The notes: a model not told the origin generated them from the sequence alone. DNA of 21,708 nt from a virus (IMGVR_UViG_3300030202_000067:1-21708); one strand, 5' to 3'; counted from the stretch's first letter, positions 13,096 through 20,357 are shown. Numbers and translations: made by a program.

Positions 13096-13846
13096 TTGTT
13101 CATTAATTATACCCCCATTAGATAATGGGTTGCCTCCGATAAGAAATATTGAGCCAGCAGAAGTTGGTTCTTTATTAACTAAATTAGCAGAAGTGCCTAA
13201 ACCTAAACGCAAGCCTGTAGTGGCTGTATATCCTTCTTCGTTTAAAGATAATACAGGACAGCGTAGAAGTAATAGTCAATATGCTAGTTTTAGCACAGCA
13301 GTAACACAAGCACCTGACGCATATCTTATTAGAGCATTACAACACTCTAATGTATTTGATGTAGTAGAGCGTACAGGATTAGATAATCTTACTAAAGAAC
13401 GACAGATTATACGTACAACTCGTGAGTCATTTGATGAAAAACAAAAGGTAAAACCTTTATTGTTTGCTGGTTTATTAATGGAAGGTGGTGTTGTAAGTTA
13501 TGAAACCAATGTTAAATCAGGTGGTGCTGGTGCAAGATACTTAGGTATAGGTGGATCAAAACAATATAGACAGGACTCAGTTACTATATCTTTACGTACA
13601 GTATCAGTAAGCACAGGTAAAATATTGCTAGAAGTGTTAGTAACTAAGTCAATTCTAAGTGCATCTATTTCTTCAGATGTGTTCAGATTTTATACAAATA
13701 ATACTGAATTAGTTGAAATTGAAAGTGGTATAGTAGAAAATGAATCTATAAATATTGCTTTGCAGATGGCTATTGAGTTAGCAGTTCTACAAACAATAGA
13801 GGAGGGTTATGAAAAAGGTTATTGGAAACAAAAAGACCACACTTAA
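13040..13846 (+). CDS. csgG: CsgG-like outer-membrane secretion pore lipoprotein
   Basis: CsgG forms a nonameric outer-membrane channel that exports curlin subunits. This 268-residue protein starts with a lipoprotein signal ending in L17-S18-S19-C20, so Cys20 should be lipidated. The core matches E. coli CsgG in order: V-A-V-Y, D-N-T-G-Q (70-74), F-S-T-A-V-x-Q (84-90), V-V-E-R-x-G-L-x-N-L, E-R-Q-I-I-R, M-E-G, the strongly conserved N-V-K-S-G-G-A-G-A-R-Y-L-G-I-G (157-171), V-S-T-G-K-I-L, S-I-L-S and V-F-R-F. Phe84 matches the constriction phenylalanine (Phe56 of mature E. coli CsgG); the neighbouring Tyr and Asn appear replaced. The start at 13040 is required because the signal peptide lies inside the csgF overlap. 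It has no obvious ribosome-binding site. Confidence 0.95.
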   Translation: MKKAIQQKLLYLLVLLLSSCSLIIPPLDNGLPPIRNIEPAEVGSLLTKLAEVPKPKRKPVVAVYPSSFKDNTGQRRSNSQYASFSTAVTQAPDAYLIRALQHSNVFDVVERTGLDNLTKERQIIRTTRESFDEKQKVKPLLFAGLLMEGGVVSYETNVKSGGAGARYLGIGGSKQYRQDSVTISLRTVSVSTGKILLEVLVTKSILSASISSDVFRFYTNNTELVEIESGIVENESINIALQMAIELAVLQTIEEGYEKGYWKQKDHT

Positions 13847-14549
13847 TTTATTGTTTCTATTAATATCTTTTAGCGTATATACAGCTGACAACGAGGTATA
13901 TATAGATCAGTCAGGTGCAACATCAAACTTAGATATAGAACAAGTTGGCGGTGGTGGTAATATTATTGGAGGTGCTGACGCTACAGCTGGTGCTTCTAAT
14001 ATGACTCCATTAGACCTAGATGGTGCAACTATGACGCTAGATATATTACAGAAAGGTGCATCAAATAAATTTCTTGGTGATATATGGGCAGATACTTACA
14101 CAGGTTACTTCTCATTTATAGGTGATAGTAATACATTCAATATGTCTACTGATGAAACCAATGCTACAGGTGCAGATGGTTCTAATGTAAACGTACAGGT
14201 TACAGGTAATACAAATACTATGACACTCAATCATGCCATGACTGCACTAGCAGCTAATTTAGACTTAGATTGGATTATACAAGGTGGAGGTAATAGTATT
14301 ACAGCATCAATAGATGTAGATGGTGCTACTAACTACATGGATATTGATGGTGATGATAATACTGTAACTTATGATGGTGATGGATATGCTGGTGGTTATT
14401 TCTATCTAGATCATACAGGTGGCAACAGAACTTTTAATATAGATCAGGAATCTACATCTGATAATGATTGGCTCAAGATTACATCTGTTGGCTCTAATGG
14501 TACAGTTTGCGTTACTCAGTCAGACGCAACAACTTCATTCGTCTGTTGA
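13809..14549 (+). CDS. Secreted curlin-like repeat protein (246 aa)
   Basis: The protein has an N-terminal export signal (M-K-K-V-I-G-N-K-K-T, then L-N-L-L-F-L-L-I-S-F-S-V-Y-T, cleavage near A26). About eight beta-strand repeats of alternating hydrophobic residues follow, with central G-x-x-N turns. Examples are Y-I-D-Q-S-G-A-T-S-N-L-D-I-E-Q-V-G, L-D-I-L-Q-K-G-A-S-N, F-S-F-I-G-D-S-N-T-F-N-M, W-I-I-Q-G-G-G-N-S-I and I-D-G-D-D-N-T-V-T. They resemble the Q-x-G-x-x-N curlin repeat but are more diverged, with longer Asp/Thr-rich spacers. Two cysteines (234, 246) at the end could form a disulfide. It is the likely CsgG substrate: an amyloid or beta-solenoid displayed outside the cell. A GAGGAGG ribosome-binding site lies in csgG, which it overlaps by 38 bases. 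Confidence 0.75.
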   Translation: MKKVIGNKKTTLNLLFLLISFSVYTADNEVYIDQSGATSNLDIEQVGGGGNIIGGADATAGASNMTPLDLDGATMTLDILQKGASNKFLGDIWADTYTGYFSFIGDSNTFNMSTDETNATGADGSNVNVQVTGNTNTMTLNHAMTALAANLDLDWIIQGGGNSITASIDVDGATNYMDIDGDDNTVTYDGDGYAGGYFYLDHTGGNRTFNIDQESTSDNDWLKITSVGSNGTVCVTQSDATTSFVC

Positions 14550-15579
14550 TATAGGTTCTATATCTGAACTTAGAGGCAATGCACAAGTCTTAAGAGACAA
14601 ACCTTATGGTGCTGAACTAGAGTTTAACATCCAACAAATGGATGATGTCCGCACAGAAGCGGGCAGAGTTGCTATAACTTTTGAAGATAGTTCTACAGTT
14701 AAATTAACTGAACATTCTAAGTTGGTCATAGATGAATACATCTACGACCCTGACCCATCTAAATCTAAGATGGCACTTAAGTTTGCAAGTGGTACTGCAC
14801 GTTTTATTACAGGCAAATTTAATAATAAAAGTAACATATCTATTAAAACACCTACTGCTGATATTGCTATTCGTGGTACAGATTTTACTTGTACAGTAGA
14901 TGAACTAGGTAGAAGTCTAGTTATATTGTTGCCTGACGAGAACGGATTGTCTAGTGGTGAAATAGTCGTAGCTACAGCTATGGGTAGCGTTACATTAAAC
15001 AAACCTTATCAAGCCACCACAGTATCTGTATATGAAAACAATCCTACTAAACCTGTTACGTTAGATATATCACTAGACTTAATAGATAATATGTTGATTG
15101 TTAATCCTCCGCAAGAAACAGAACAATCAATAGAAGAAACAAGAACACAATCATCTGTGGATTATTTAGAGTTTGATGATCTTGATATTGATTATCTGAA
15201 TGAAGACTTTCTTGATGCAGAGGCAGACCTAGAGTTTACAGAACTAGATGTTAATTATTTAGATGTAAACTTTCTAGAAGATTTATTGAATGTAATAGAT
15301 GCACTTGCCATATCAAAAGAAGAGGATCAATTAAAACAAGGTGGAGTAGGTATTCGTATAGTTGGTACAGAAATAGGGCAAGATAAAGATACACAGATTA
15401 CAACTATAATTACAGGGCAAACTATAAGTCTAAATAGAACAGTAAATCAAAGTGCAAGATTAAATCTTGATGGCTCTAATAGCTATACAATTATACTTAT
15501 ACAAGATGGTGTTGCTAATACAGTTAAAATTAATGGTGGTTCATCTACAACAATAACAATTAAACAAGGTTCAGGATGA
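14464..15579 (+). CDS. FecR-domain protein with acidic linker and curlin-like C-terminus
   Basis: Residues 1-27 form a plausible export signal (Arg5, then L-H-L-L-A-L-M-V-Q-F-A-L-L-S). Residues 30 to about 190 are a FecR domain: G-S-I-S-E-L-R-G-N-A-Q-V at its start and the signature T-P-T-A-D-I-A-I-R-G-T-D-F at 129-141. FecR domains are periplasmic signalling modules that often accompany CHASE2 cyclases in bacteria. Residues 232-281 are an acidic Leu/Asp repeat linker with several [DN]-Y-L-[DN] units. Residues 297-371 return to alternating beta strands with Q-D-G-V-A-N-T-V-K-I (347-356) and K-Q-G-S-G at the end, resembling the curlin repeats of the previous gene. The FecR domain begins exactly where the upstream gene stops, so the signal must lie in the 86-base overlap. 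A frameshift fusion is a less likely alternative. The stop overlaps the cyclase start. Confidence 0.85.
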   Translation: MIGSRLHLLALMVQFALLSQTQQLHSSVDIGSISELRGNAQVLRDKPYGAELEFNIQQMDDVRTEAGRVAITFEDSSTVKLTEHSKLVIDEYIYDPDPSKSKMALKFASGTARFITGKFNNKSNISIKTPTADIAIRGTDFTCTVDELGRSLVILLPDENGLSSGEIVVATAMGSVTLNKPYQATTVSVYENNPTKPVTLDISLDLIDNMLIVNPPQETEQSIEETRTQSSVDYLEFDDLDIDYLNEDFLDAEADLEFTELDVNYLDVNFLEDLLNVIDALAISKEEDQLKQGGVGIRIVGTEIGQDKDTQITTIITGQTISLNRTVNQSARLNLDGSNSYTIILIQDGVANTVKINGGSSTTITIKQGSG

Positions 15580-17342
15580 AAAATATATACACGCTTTTAA
15601 TATTAATATTTTTATTAAGCAGTATATTAGTAATAGAACCAAATATTTATCAGACACTAAAACTCAAAACTTTCGATACTTTAATTCCAAAACAACAATC
15701 TTCAGAGTATTTTACTATATTAAATATTACAGAAGAGGATATAGCTAATGAAGGTGGCTATCCATTATCAAGGCAGACTTTAGCCCAAATACAAATTAAT
15801 CTTTTGCGTAAAGGAGCTATAGGAGTTGGGTGGGTTATGGCTTTTCCACAACCAGATAGATTTGGAGGCGACTTTGATTTTGCAAAAGCTTTGGCATTTT
15901 CTCCTAGTTTATTAGCAATGTTTGAAGGCAATGGAGAATATCCGCCTACTATAGGTACAGTAATATTAGGTGATGACATAGGTGGTTTAAAAGCTCAAGG
16001 AGTTATACAAAATATTGATTTATTAAAGCAAAGTGCTAATCAAGGTTTAGCAGTAGCACGAACTGATGTAGATAATTTGGTAAGAAGATTGCCATTATTA
16101 ATGAGATCAAATGATGGTTGGGTTGCTTCTTATGGCACAGAAGTTTTAAAAGTATTGGCTGGAGCAGACACATATGTAATTAAAACAAATGTTAATGGCA
16201 TAGAAGAAATAAGAGTAAAAGGTTTACCTCCTGTTAAAGTTGATAGTTTGGGCAGAAAATGGATAAGTTGGGTTGATACACCACAAACTAATCTTTCAGA
16301 AATGAATGTAGAAAATAAATTTGTTTTTGTAGGATTTACAGCAAAAGGTATTATGCCTCAAATTGCTACACCCGCAGGTTTATTAGAGCCGCATAAAATA
16401 CAAGCTGCACTTGCAGAATCTATATTAATACAAGATAGCCCTTATATACCTGATTACGCAATAGCAGTAGAAGTAGTATTATTAATATCATTGATATTGC
16501 TATCTTGGGTTTTAATAAATATTTTTGGAATATCGTTAGGAATACTATTTACCAGTTTATTATTTTTTTCTACAGCAGGTGGTGGTTATTATTTAATACA
16601 ACAAGGTATATTAATTGATGTTACTTGGTCATTAATATCACAGTTTATAACAGCATCTACTGCATTTTATTTAAGATTTAGAGAACAATATAAATTAAGA
16701 CAACAAATTAAAGGACAGTTTGGTAAATATCTTGATCCTAGAATGGTCAAAAAATTACAAGATAATCCTGAACTTTGTCAAGTAAATGGTAAAAGAGTAG
16801 ATTGTTCTATTATATTTACAGACCTTAGAGGTTTTACTAGCCTATCAGAATCAGTTGAACCTGAAGTAGTAACCTACATTATGAATTCTGTATTAGATGC
16901 ACAAGTACAAGCAGCTAATAAATATTTTGGATGCACAGATAAATTTATTGGAGATGCTGGTATGTTTCATTGGAATACTATTATTCCACAAGAAGATCAT
17001 CACAATCTTGCTTTACAAGCAGCAAAAGAAATAGAAAAAAATATTGACCAGTTAAATATTAAATTTGCAGAAGAAAATATACCTGAAGTTGCAATAGGAA
17101 TAGGAGTTAATAGCGGTGTTTGCATTGCGGGAAATTTTGGAGCAACAAATAGGTTTGCATTTAGTTTAATTGGCGATCCTTGTAATGTAGCAGCTAGACT
17201 AGAATCAAGTACAAAGGTTGCTGGGGTAGGAGTTTTGATAGGTGAAGAAACTGCCAAATATAGTGATTTTAAGCTACAATTATTAGAACCTATAGAAGTT
17301 AAGGGCAAGGCAAAACCACTACAGGTTTATACATGGGCATAA
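15576..17342 (+). CDS. CHASE2-domain class III adenylyl cyclase, membrane-bound
   Basis: This 588-residue membrane protein has a first membrane segment at residues 4-21 and an extracytoplasmic CHASE2 sensor at about 25-290 (I-L-N-I-T-E-E-D-I near its start, K-F-V-F-V-G near its end). Three membrane segments follow at about 296-366, then a cytoplasmic cyclase domain from about 400 to 588. Key class III residues are present: metal ligands Asp416 (F-T-D-L-R-G-F-T) and Asp460 (F-I-G-D-A-G-M), purine-binding Lys456 and Ser530, and transition-state Asn537 and Arg541 (N-V-A-A-R-L-E). Ser in place of Asp at 530 is the class IIIb type, which makes cAMP. It should therefore convert ATP to cAMP in response to a periplasmic signal, probably through the adjacent FecR protein. 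The ATGA start overlap indicates coupling. It is a complete bacterial-type enzyme, very unusual in a phage. Confidence 0.92.
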   Translation: MKNIYTLLILIFLLSSILVIEPNIYQTLKLKTFDTLIPKQQSSEYFTILNITEEDIANEGGYPLSRQTLAQIQINLLRKGAIGVGWVMAFPQPDRFGGDFDFAKALAFSPSLLAMFEGNGEYPPTIGTVILGDDIGGLKAQGVIQNIDLLKQSANQGLAVARTDVDNLVRRLPLLMRSNDGWVASYGTEVLKVLAGADTYVIKTNVNGIEEIRVKGLPPVKVDSLGRKWISWVDTPQTNLSEMNVENKFVFVGFTAKGIMPQIATPAGLLEPHKIQAALAESILIQDSPYIPDYAIAVEVVLLISLILLSWVLINIFGISLGILFTSLLFFSTAGGGYYLIQQGILIDVTWSLISQFITASTAFYLRFREQYKLRQQIKGQFGKYLDPRMVKKLQDNPELCQVNGKRVDCSIIFTDLRGFTSLSESVEPEVVTYIMNSVLDAQVQAANKYFGCTDKFIGDAGMFHWNTIIPQEDHHNLALQAAKEIEKNIDQLNIKFAEENIPEVAIGIGVNSGVCIAGNFGATNRFAFSLIGDPCNVAARLESSTKVAGVGVLIGEETAKYSDFKLQLLEPIEVKGKAKPLQVYTWA

Positions 17343-17345
17343 AAT

Positions 17346-17741
17346 ATGAGTAAAGTTTTAATAGGTATAATTGCAGTATTATTAATAATTGGTTATTTTC
17401 TTTGGAATGAAAATGCTAAATTAACTGCATTAAATCAAGCTTTTGAGTTACGGGATCAAGAACAACAAGCTGCTATAGAATCTTTGCAAAATGATTTCAA
17501 ATTGCAAACAGAAGGTTTATTAGAGATACAAAGCAAAAATCAAGCTATAGAAGCTGAAATGGCTAGATATTTAGATGTTTTTAAAAGACATGATTTAACT
17601 AAATTAGCAGCAGCTAAACCATCTTTACTAGAGCCTAGGGTTAATAAAGGAACTAAAAATGTATTTGATAGCATTGAAGAAGACAGTCGCAATATTGATG
17701 ATCTTGATGATGGTCTACAGTTGCAGCCTGTTTCCCAGTAA
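17346..17741 (+). CDS. Inner-membrane spanin (Rz-like)
   Basis: An uncleaved membrane anchor spans residues 3-20 (V-L-I-G-I-I-A-V-L-L-I-I-G-Y-F-L-W). A periplasmic coiled coil runs from about 22 to 75, then M-A-R-Y-L-D-V-F-K-R-H-D-L-T-K-L-A-x-A-K-P and a tail with V-N-K-G-T-K-N-V-F-D-S-I. The M-A-R-Y-L-x-x-F-K-R-H-D-L-T-K-L-A segment is one I recall from lysis genes of marine T4-like phages. The gene is followed out of frame by a lipoprotein gene beginning inside it, the classic Rz/Rz1 arrangement, and then by lysozyme. Spanin complexes fuse inner and outer membranes in the last step of lysis. The gene starts three bases after the cyclase stop. Confidence 0.8.
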   Translation: MSKVLIGIIAVLLIIGYFLWNENAKLTALNQAFELRDQEQQAAIESLQNDFKLQTEGLLEIQSKNQAIEAEMARYLDVFKRHDLTKLAAAKPSLLEPRVNKGTKNVFDSIEEDSRNIDDLDDGLQLQPVSQ

Positions 17742-18039
17742 ACAAAACGTACAAATTACAACAAAAGCTTTAGAAAGGCAGATAGCACAGCCTGTTATGC
17801 CTAGAGAAATAGATTTAAAAGAGCCGTATTGGTATGTTGTTTCTGATAAAAATATAGATGAGTTTTTAGCTAGGGTTGAAAAAGAACATGGACAAATAGT
17901 ATTTTTTGCTATGTCTGTGCCTGACTATGAACTCATGTCATACAATATGCAGGAGTTAAAAAGATATATAAATGAACTTAAACAGGTTGTGGTTTATTAT
18001 AGAAAGGTTACTACAAACAAACCTGAAACGGGGGAGTAA
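17659..18039 (+). CDS. Outer-membrane lipoprotein spanin (Rz1-like)
   Basis: The 126-residue product starts with K-K-T-V-A-I-L-M-I-L-M-M-V-Y-S-C, a lipoprotein signal with Cys22 as the expected lipidation site; Tyr at the -2 position is unusual. The mature part has a Pro-containing stretch (Q-P-V-M-P-R-E-I-D-L-K-E-P-Y-W-Y-V-V-S), then A-M-S-V-P-D-Y-E-L-M and a C-terminal helix N-M-Q-E-L-K-R-Y-I-N-E-L-K. This mature sequence resembles proteins next to spanins in marine phages. The ATG lies 83 bases inside the inner-membrane spanin gene in another frame, with AAAGG eight bases upstream. At over 100 mature residues it is longer than lambda Rz1. It should bridge to the inner-membrane partner through the periplasm. 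Confidence 0.75.
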   Translation: MYLIALKKTVAILMILMMVYSCSLFPSKQNVQITTKALERQIAQPVMPREIDLKEPYWYVVSDKNIDEFLARVEKEHGQIVFFAMSVPDYELMSYNMQELKRYINELKQVVVYYRKVTTNKPETGE

Positions 18040-18040
18040 T

Positions 18041-18484
18041 ATGAACATATCACAAGAAGGAATAGCTTTAATTAAAAAGTTTGAAGGTTGTGAATTAGAA
18101 GCGTATCAAGATTCAGTAGGAGTTTGGACTATTGGATATGGGCATACAAAAGACGTAAAAGAAGGTGACAAAATAAATCAAGATGAAGCAGAGCATTTAT
18201 TAAAAGAAGAAATGCCTGAATATGAAGGATACATTAATAATATGGTTACAGTACCATTAAATCAATGTCAGTTTGATGCTTTAGTTTGTTGGGTTTATAA
18301 CTTAGGACCGACTAATCTTGGTGAGTCTACTTTATTGAAATTATTAAACGCTGGTGATTATCACACTACACCTGCACAAATTAAAAGATGGAACAAAGCT
18401 GGAGGAAAAACATTGCAAGGATTAATTAGACGAAGAGAAGCAGAAGCACTTCTTTTTGAAGGTAAAGAATGGATTGAGGTTTAA
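18041..18484 (+). CDS. Endolysin, T4-type lysozyme (GH24)
   Basis: This 147-residue muramidase cleaves the peptidoglycan glycan chain. The Glu-Asp-Thr triad of T4 lysozyme (11/20/26) is reproduced with identical spacing as Glu15, Asp24 and Thr30 in K-K-F-E-G-C-E and Y-Q-D-S-V-G-V-W-T-I-G-Y-G-H. Further family features are V-P-L-N-Q-C-Q-F-D-A-L-V-C-W-V-Y-N-L-G and the C-terminal G-L-I-R-R-R-E-A-E-A-L-L. I chose the ATG at 18041 because GGGGAG lies just upstream at 18031-18036 and the family begins close to the catalytic helix. An upstream in-frame start at 17972 would add 23 unsupported residues. There is no signal peptide, so a holin is required for release. It stands two bases after the spanin stop. 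Confidence 0.95.
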   Translation: MNISQEGIALIKKFEGCELEAYQDSVGVWTIGYGHTKDVKEGDKINQDEAEHLLKEEMPEYEGYINNMVTVPLNQCQFDALVCWVYNLGPTNLGESTLLKLLNAGDYHTTPAQIKRWNKAGGKTLQGLIRRREAEALLFEGKEWIEV

Positions 18485-18485
18485 T

Positions 18486-20357
18486 ATGCCTTTAGCTAAA
18501 TATGTTTTTAAACCAGGTATTAATAAGGAAGGAACAAACTACTCTAATGAGGGTGGTTGGTTTGATGCTGATAAAGTAAGATTTAGAAAAGGTAAACCAG
18601 AAAGAATAGGCGGTTGGAGTAAATTTACTAATGATTCATTTATAGGAACTTGCAGAAAGCTTTATCCTTATAAAGCTACAAATGGCGATAGTTTTGTAAT
18701 ATTAGGCACACATCAAAAACTTTATAATTTATCTGGTGATGTTTATTATGATATAAATCCTATTAGATCAACTACTTCTGCTGGAGATGTTACTTTTTCT
18801 GCATCTGATGGTAGCTCAACTATAACAATAACTGATGCTAGTCATGGTGCAGTTAATGGAGATTTTGTTACTTTTAGTGGTGCATCATCTTTAGGTGGGA
18901 ATATAACTGCAACTGTACTAAATCAAGAATATCAAATAGATACAGTTACAGGTACTAATACATACACAATTACAGCAAAAGATACTTCTGGCGATACAGT
19001 AACTGCTAATAGTAGTGATAGTGGTAATGGAGGTAGTTCTGTTGTTGGAGTTTATCAAATTAATTCAGGACTAGATGTTTATGTTAGAGGAACTGGTTGG
19101 GGATTAAATACTTGGGGTGCTGGCGGTTGGGGTTCTTCTGGAGATTTATCTCTTACAAATCAATTAAGATTATGGTCAATAGATAATTTTGGAGATGATA
19201 CTATAGCTGCTCCTAGAGCTGGAGCTATATATTTTTGGGATAAATCAGATGGTTTAACTACTAGAGCTGTAGCTTTATCTTCAGAATCAGGTGCTAGTGA
19301 TGTGCCAACAGCTTGTTTGCAAGTTATGACATCAGATGTAGATAAACACGTTATAGCTTTTGGTTCTAATCCTATAGGTAGTTCAACTATAGACCCATTA
19401 TTAGTTAGATTTTCTGATAGAGAAAGTGCAGTTGATTGGACACCTACAGCAACCAATCAAGCAGGTGGAGTTCAGTTGTCTCAGGGTTCTACTATAGTAG
19501 GAGCTTTAAGAACTAGACAAGAAATACTTATATGGACAGATGCAGGTATTGTATCTATGCGTTTTGTAGGAGAACCTTTTATATTTAGTTTTACAGAAGT
19601 TGCAGAAGGTCCGAGTTTAATTTCACCTAATGCAGCAGTAAATGCTAATGGTAGAGTTTATTTTATGGATCGTAGTGGTTTTCATGTGTATTCAGGAACA
19701 TCACAAAGATTGCCTTGTACTGTTTTAGATTATGTTTTATCTGATTTAAATCAAGACCAAGCTTACAAAGTTTTTGCTGGAGCAAATGAAGGTGTAAATG
19801 AAATTATATGGTTTTATCCTTCTGGAACAAATACAGAAATAGATAAATATGTATTATTTAATTATTTAGAAAATACATGGTCTATAGGAACAACATCAGA
19901 TAATTTTGTTAGAACTGCATGGAATGAAGCTTCTATATATGAAAATCCATTAGCAGCTAGTAAAAATGATAGTACAGTAAATACTAATTATATATATAGT
20001 CATGAAATAGGACATGGTGATAATGGTAATAATTTTACTGCTTTTATTGAATCAAGTGATTTTGATTTAGCTCCAGATGGAGAAAGATATACATTTATAT
20101 CTAAATTAATACCAGATATAGAATTTAGAAATCAACAATCAACAAGTGATACTGTTACTTTTACAATTAAAGGAAGAGATTTTCCTTTACAAGATTTATC
20201 TACTTTACAAACTATAAATGTAACTCCTGCTTCTACATTTGAAAATACTAGAGCTAGAAGTAGACAGGCAGCATTACGCATATCTAATTCTTCTAATGAT
20301 TATGGTTGGAGATTAGGTGATTTAAGATTAGAAATAAGACCAGATGGTAAAAGATAA
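18486..20357 (+). CDS. Large tail/nozzle protein (P22 gp10-like DNA-stabilisation type)
   Basis: This 623-residue beta-rich soluble protein begins M-P-L-A-K-Y-V-F-K-P-G-I-N-K-E-G-T-N-Y. W-F-D-A-D-K-V-R-F-R-K-G-K-P-E-R-I-G-G-W comes next, the signature I recall from large tail proteins of marine podovirus-like phages related to P22 gp10, the packaged-DNA stabilisation or tail-hub protein. A Ser/Thr/Gly-rich insert (residues about 95-190) could be an Ig-like or loop domain. The later part repeats beta-propeller-like strands with L-W-S-I-D-N-F-G-D and V-Y-F-M-D-R-S-G-F-H-V-Y. I chose ATG 18486, one base after the lysozyme stop. Another in-frame start at 18456 lies inside the lysozyme gene. That the role is a tail nozzle is family inference. 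Confidence 0.7.
   Translation: MPLAKYVFKPGINKEGTNYSNEGGWFDADKVRFRKGKPERIGGWSKFTNDSFIGTCRKLYPYKATNGDSFVILGTHQKLYNLSGDVYYDINPIRSTTSAGDVTFSASDGSSTITITDASHGAVNGDFVTFSGASSLGGNITATVLNQEYQIDTVTGTNTYTITAKDTSGDTVTANSSDSGNGGSSVVGVYQINSGLDVYVRGTGWGLNTWGAGGWGSSGDLSLTNQLRLWSIDNFGDDTIAAPRAGAIYFWDKSDGLTTRAVALSSESGASDVPTACLQVMTSDVDKHVIAFGSNPIGSSTIDPLLVRFSDRESAVDWTPTATNQAGGVQLSQGSTIVGALRTRQEILIWTDAGIVSMRFVGEPFIFSFTEVAEGPSLISPNAAVNANGRVYFMDRSGFHVYSGTSQRLPCTVLDYVLSDLNQDQAYKVFAGANEGVNEIIWFYPSGTNTEIDKYVLFNYLENTWSIGTTSDNFVRTAWNEASIYENPLAASKNDSTVNTNYIYSHEIGHGDNGNNFTAFIESSDFDLAPDGERYTFISKLIPDIEFRNQQSTSDTVTFTIKGRDFPLQDLSTLQTINVTPASTFENTRARSRQAALRISNSSNDYGWRLGDLRLEIRPDGKR

Noticed and set aside
12831-13212. - strand frames opposite csgF and csgG
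   Set aside because: They are shadows of two confidently identified + strand genes, with no motif or ribosome-binding site.
12631-17342. Window as a bacterial chromosome fragment with a curli operon
   Set aside because: The cassette is flanked on both sides at base-level spacing by capsid, connector, tail-fibre, spanin, lysozyme and tail genes on the same strand. A phage genome is the simpler reading.
17972-18040. Upstream extension of the lysozyme as an N-terminal signal
   Set aside because: The 23 extra residues lie inside the spanin gene and do not look like a signal-arrest-release segment. A strong ribosome-binding site precedes the ATG at 18041.
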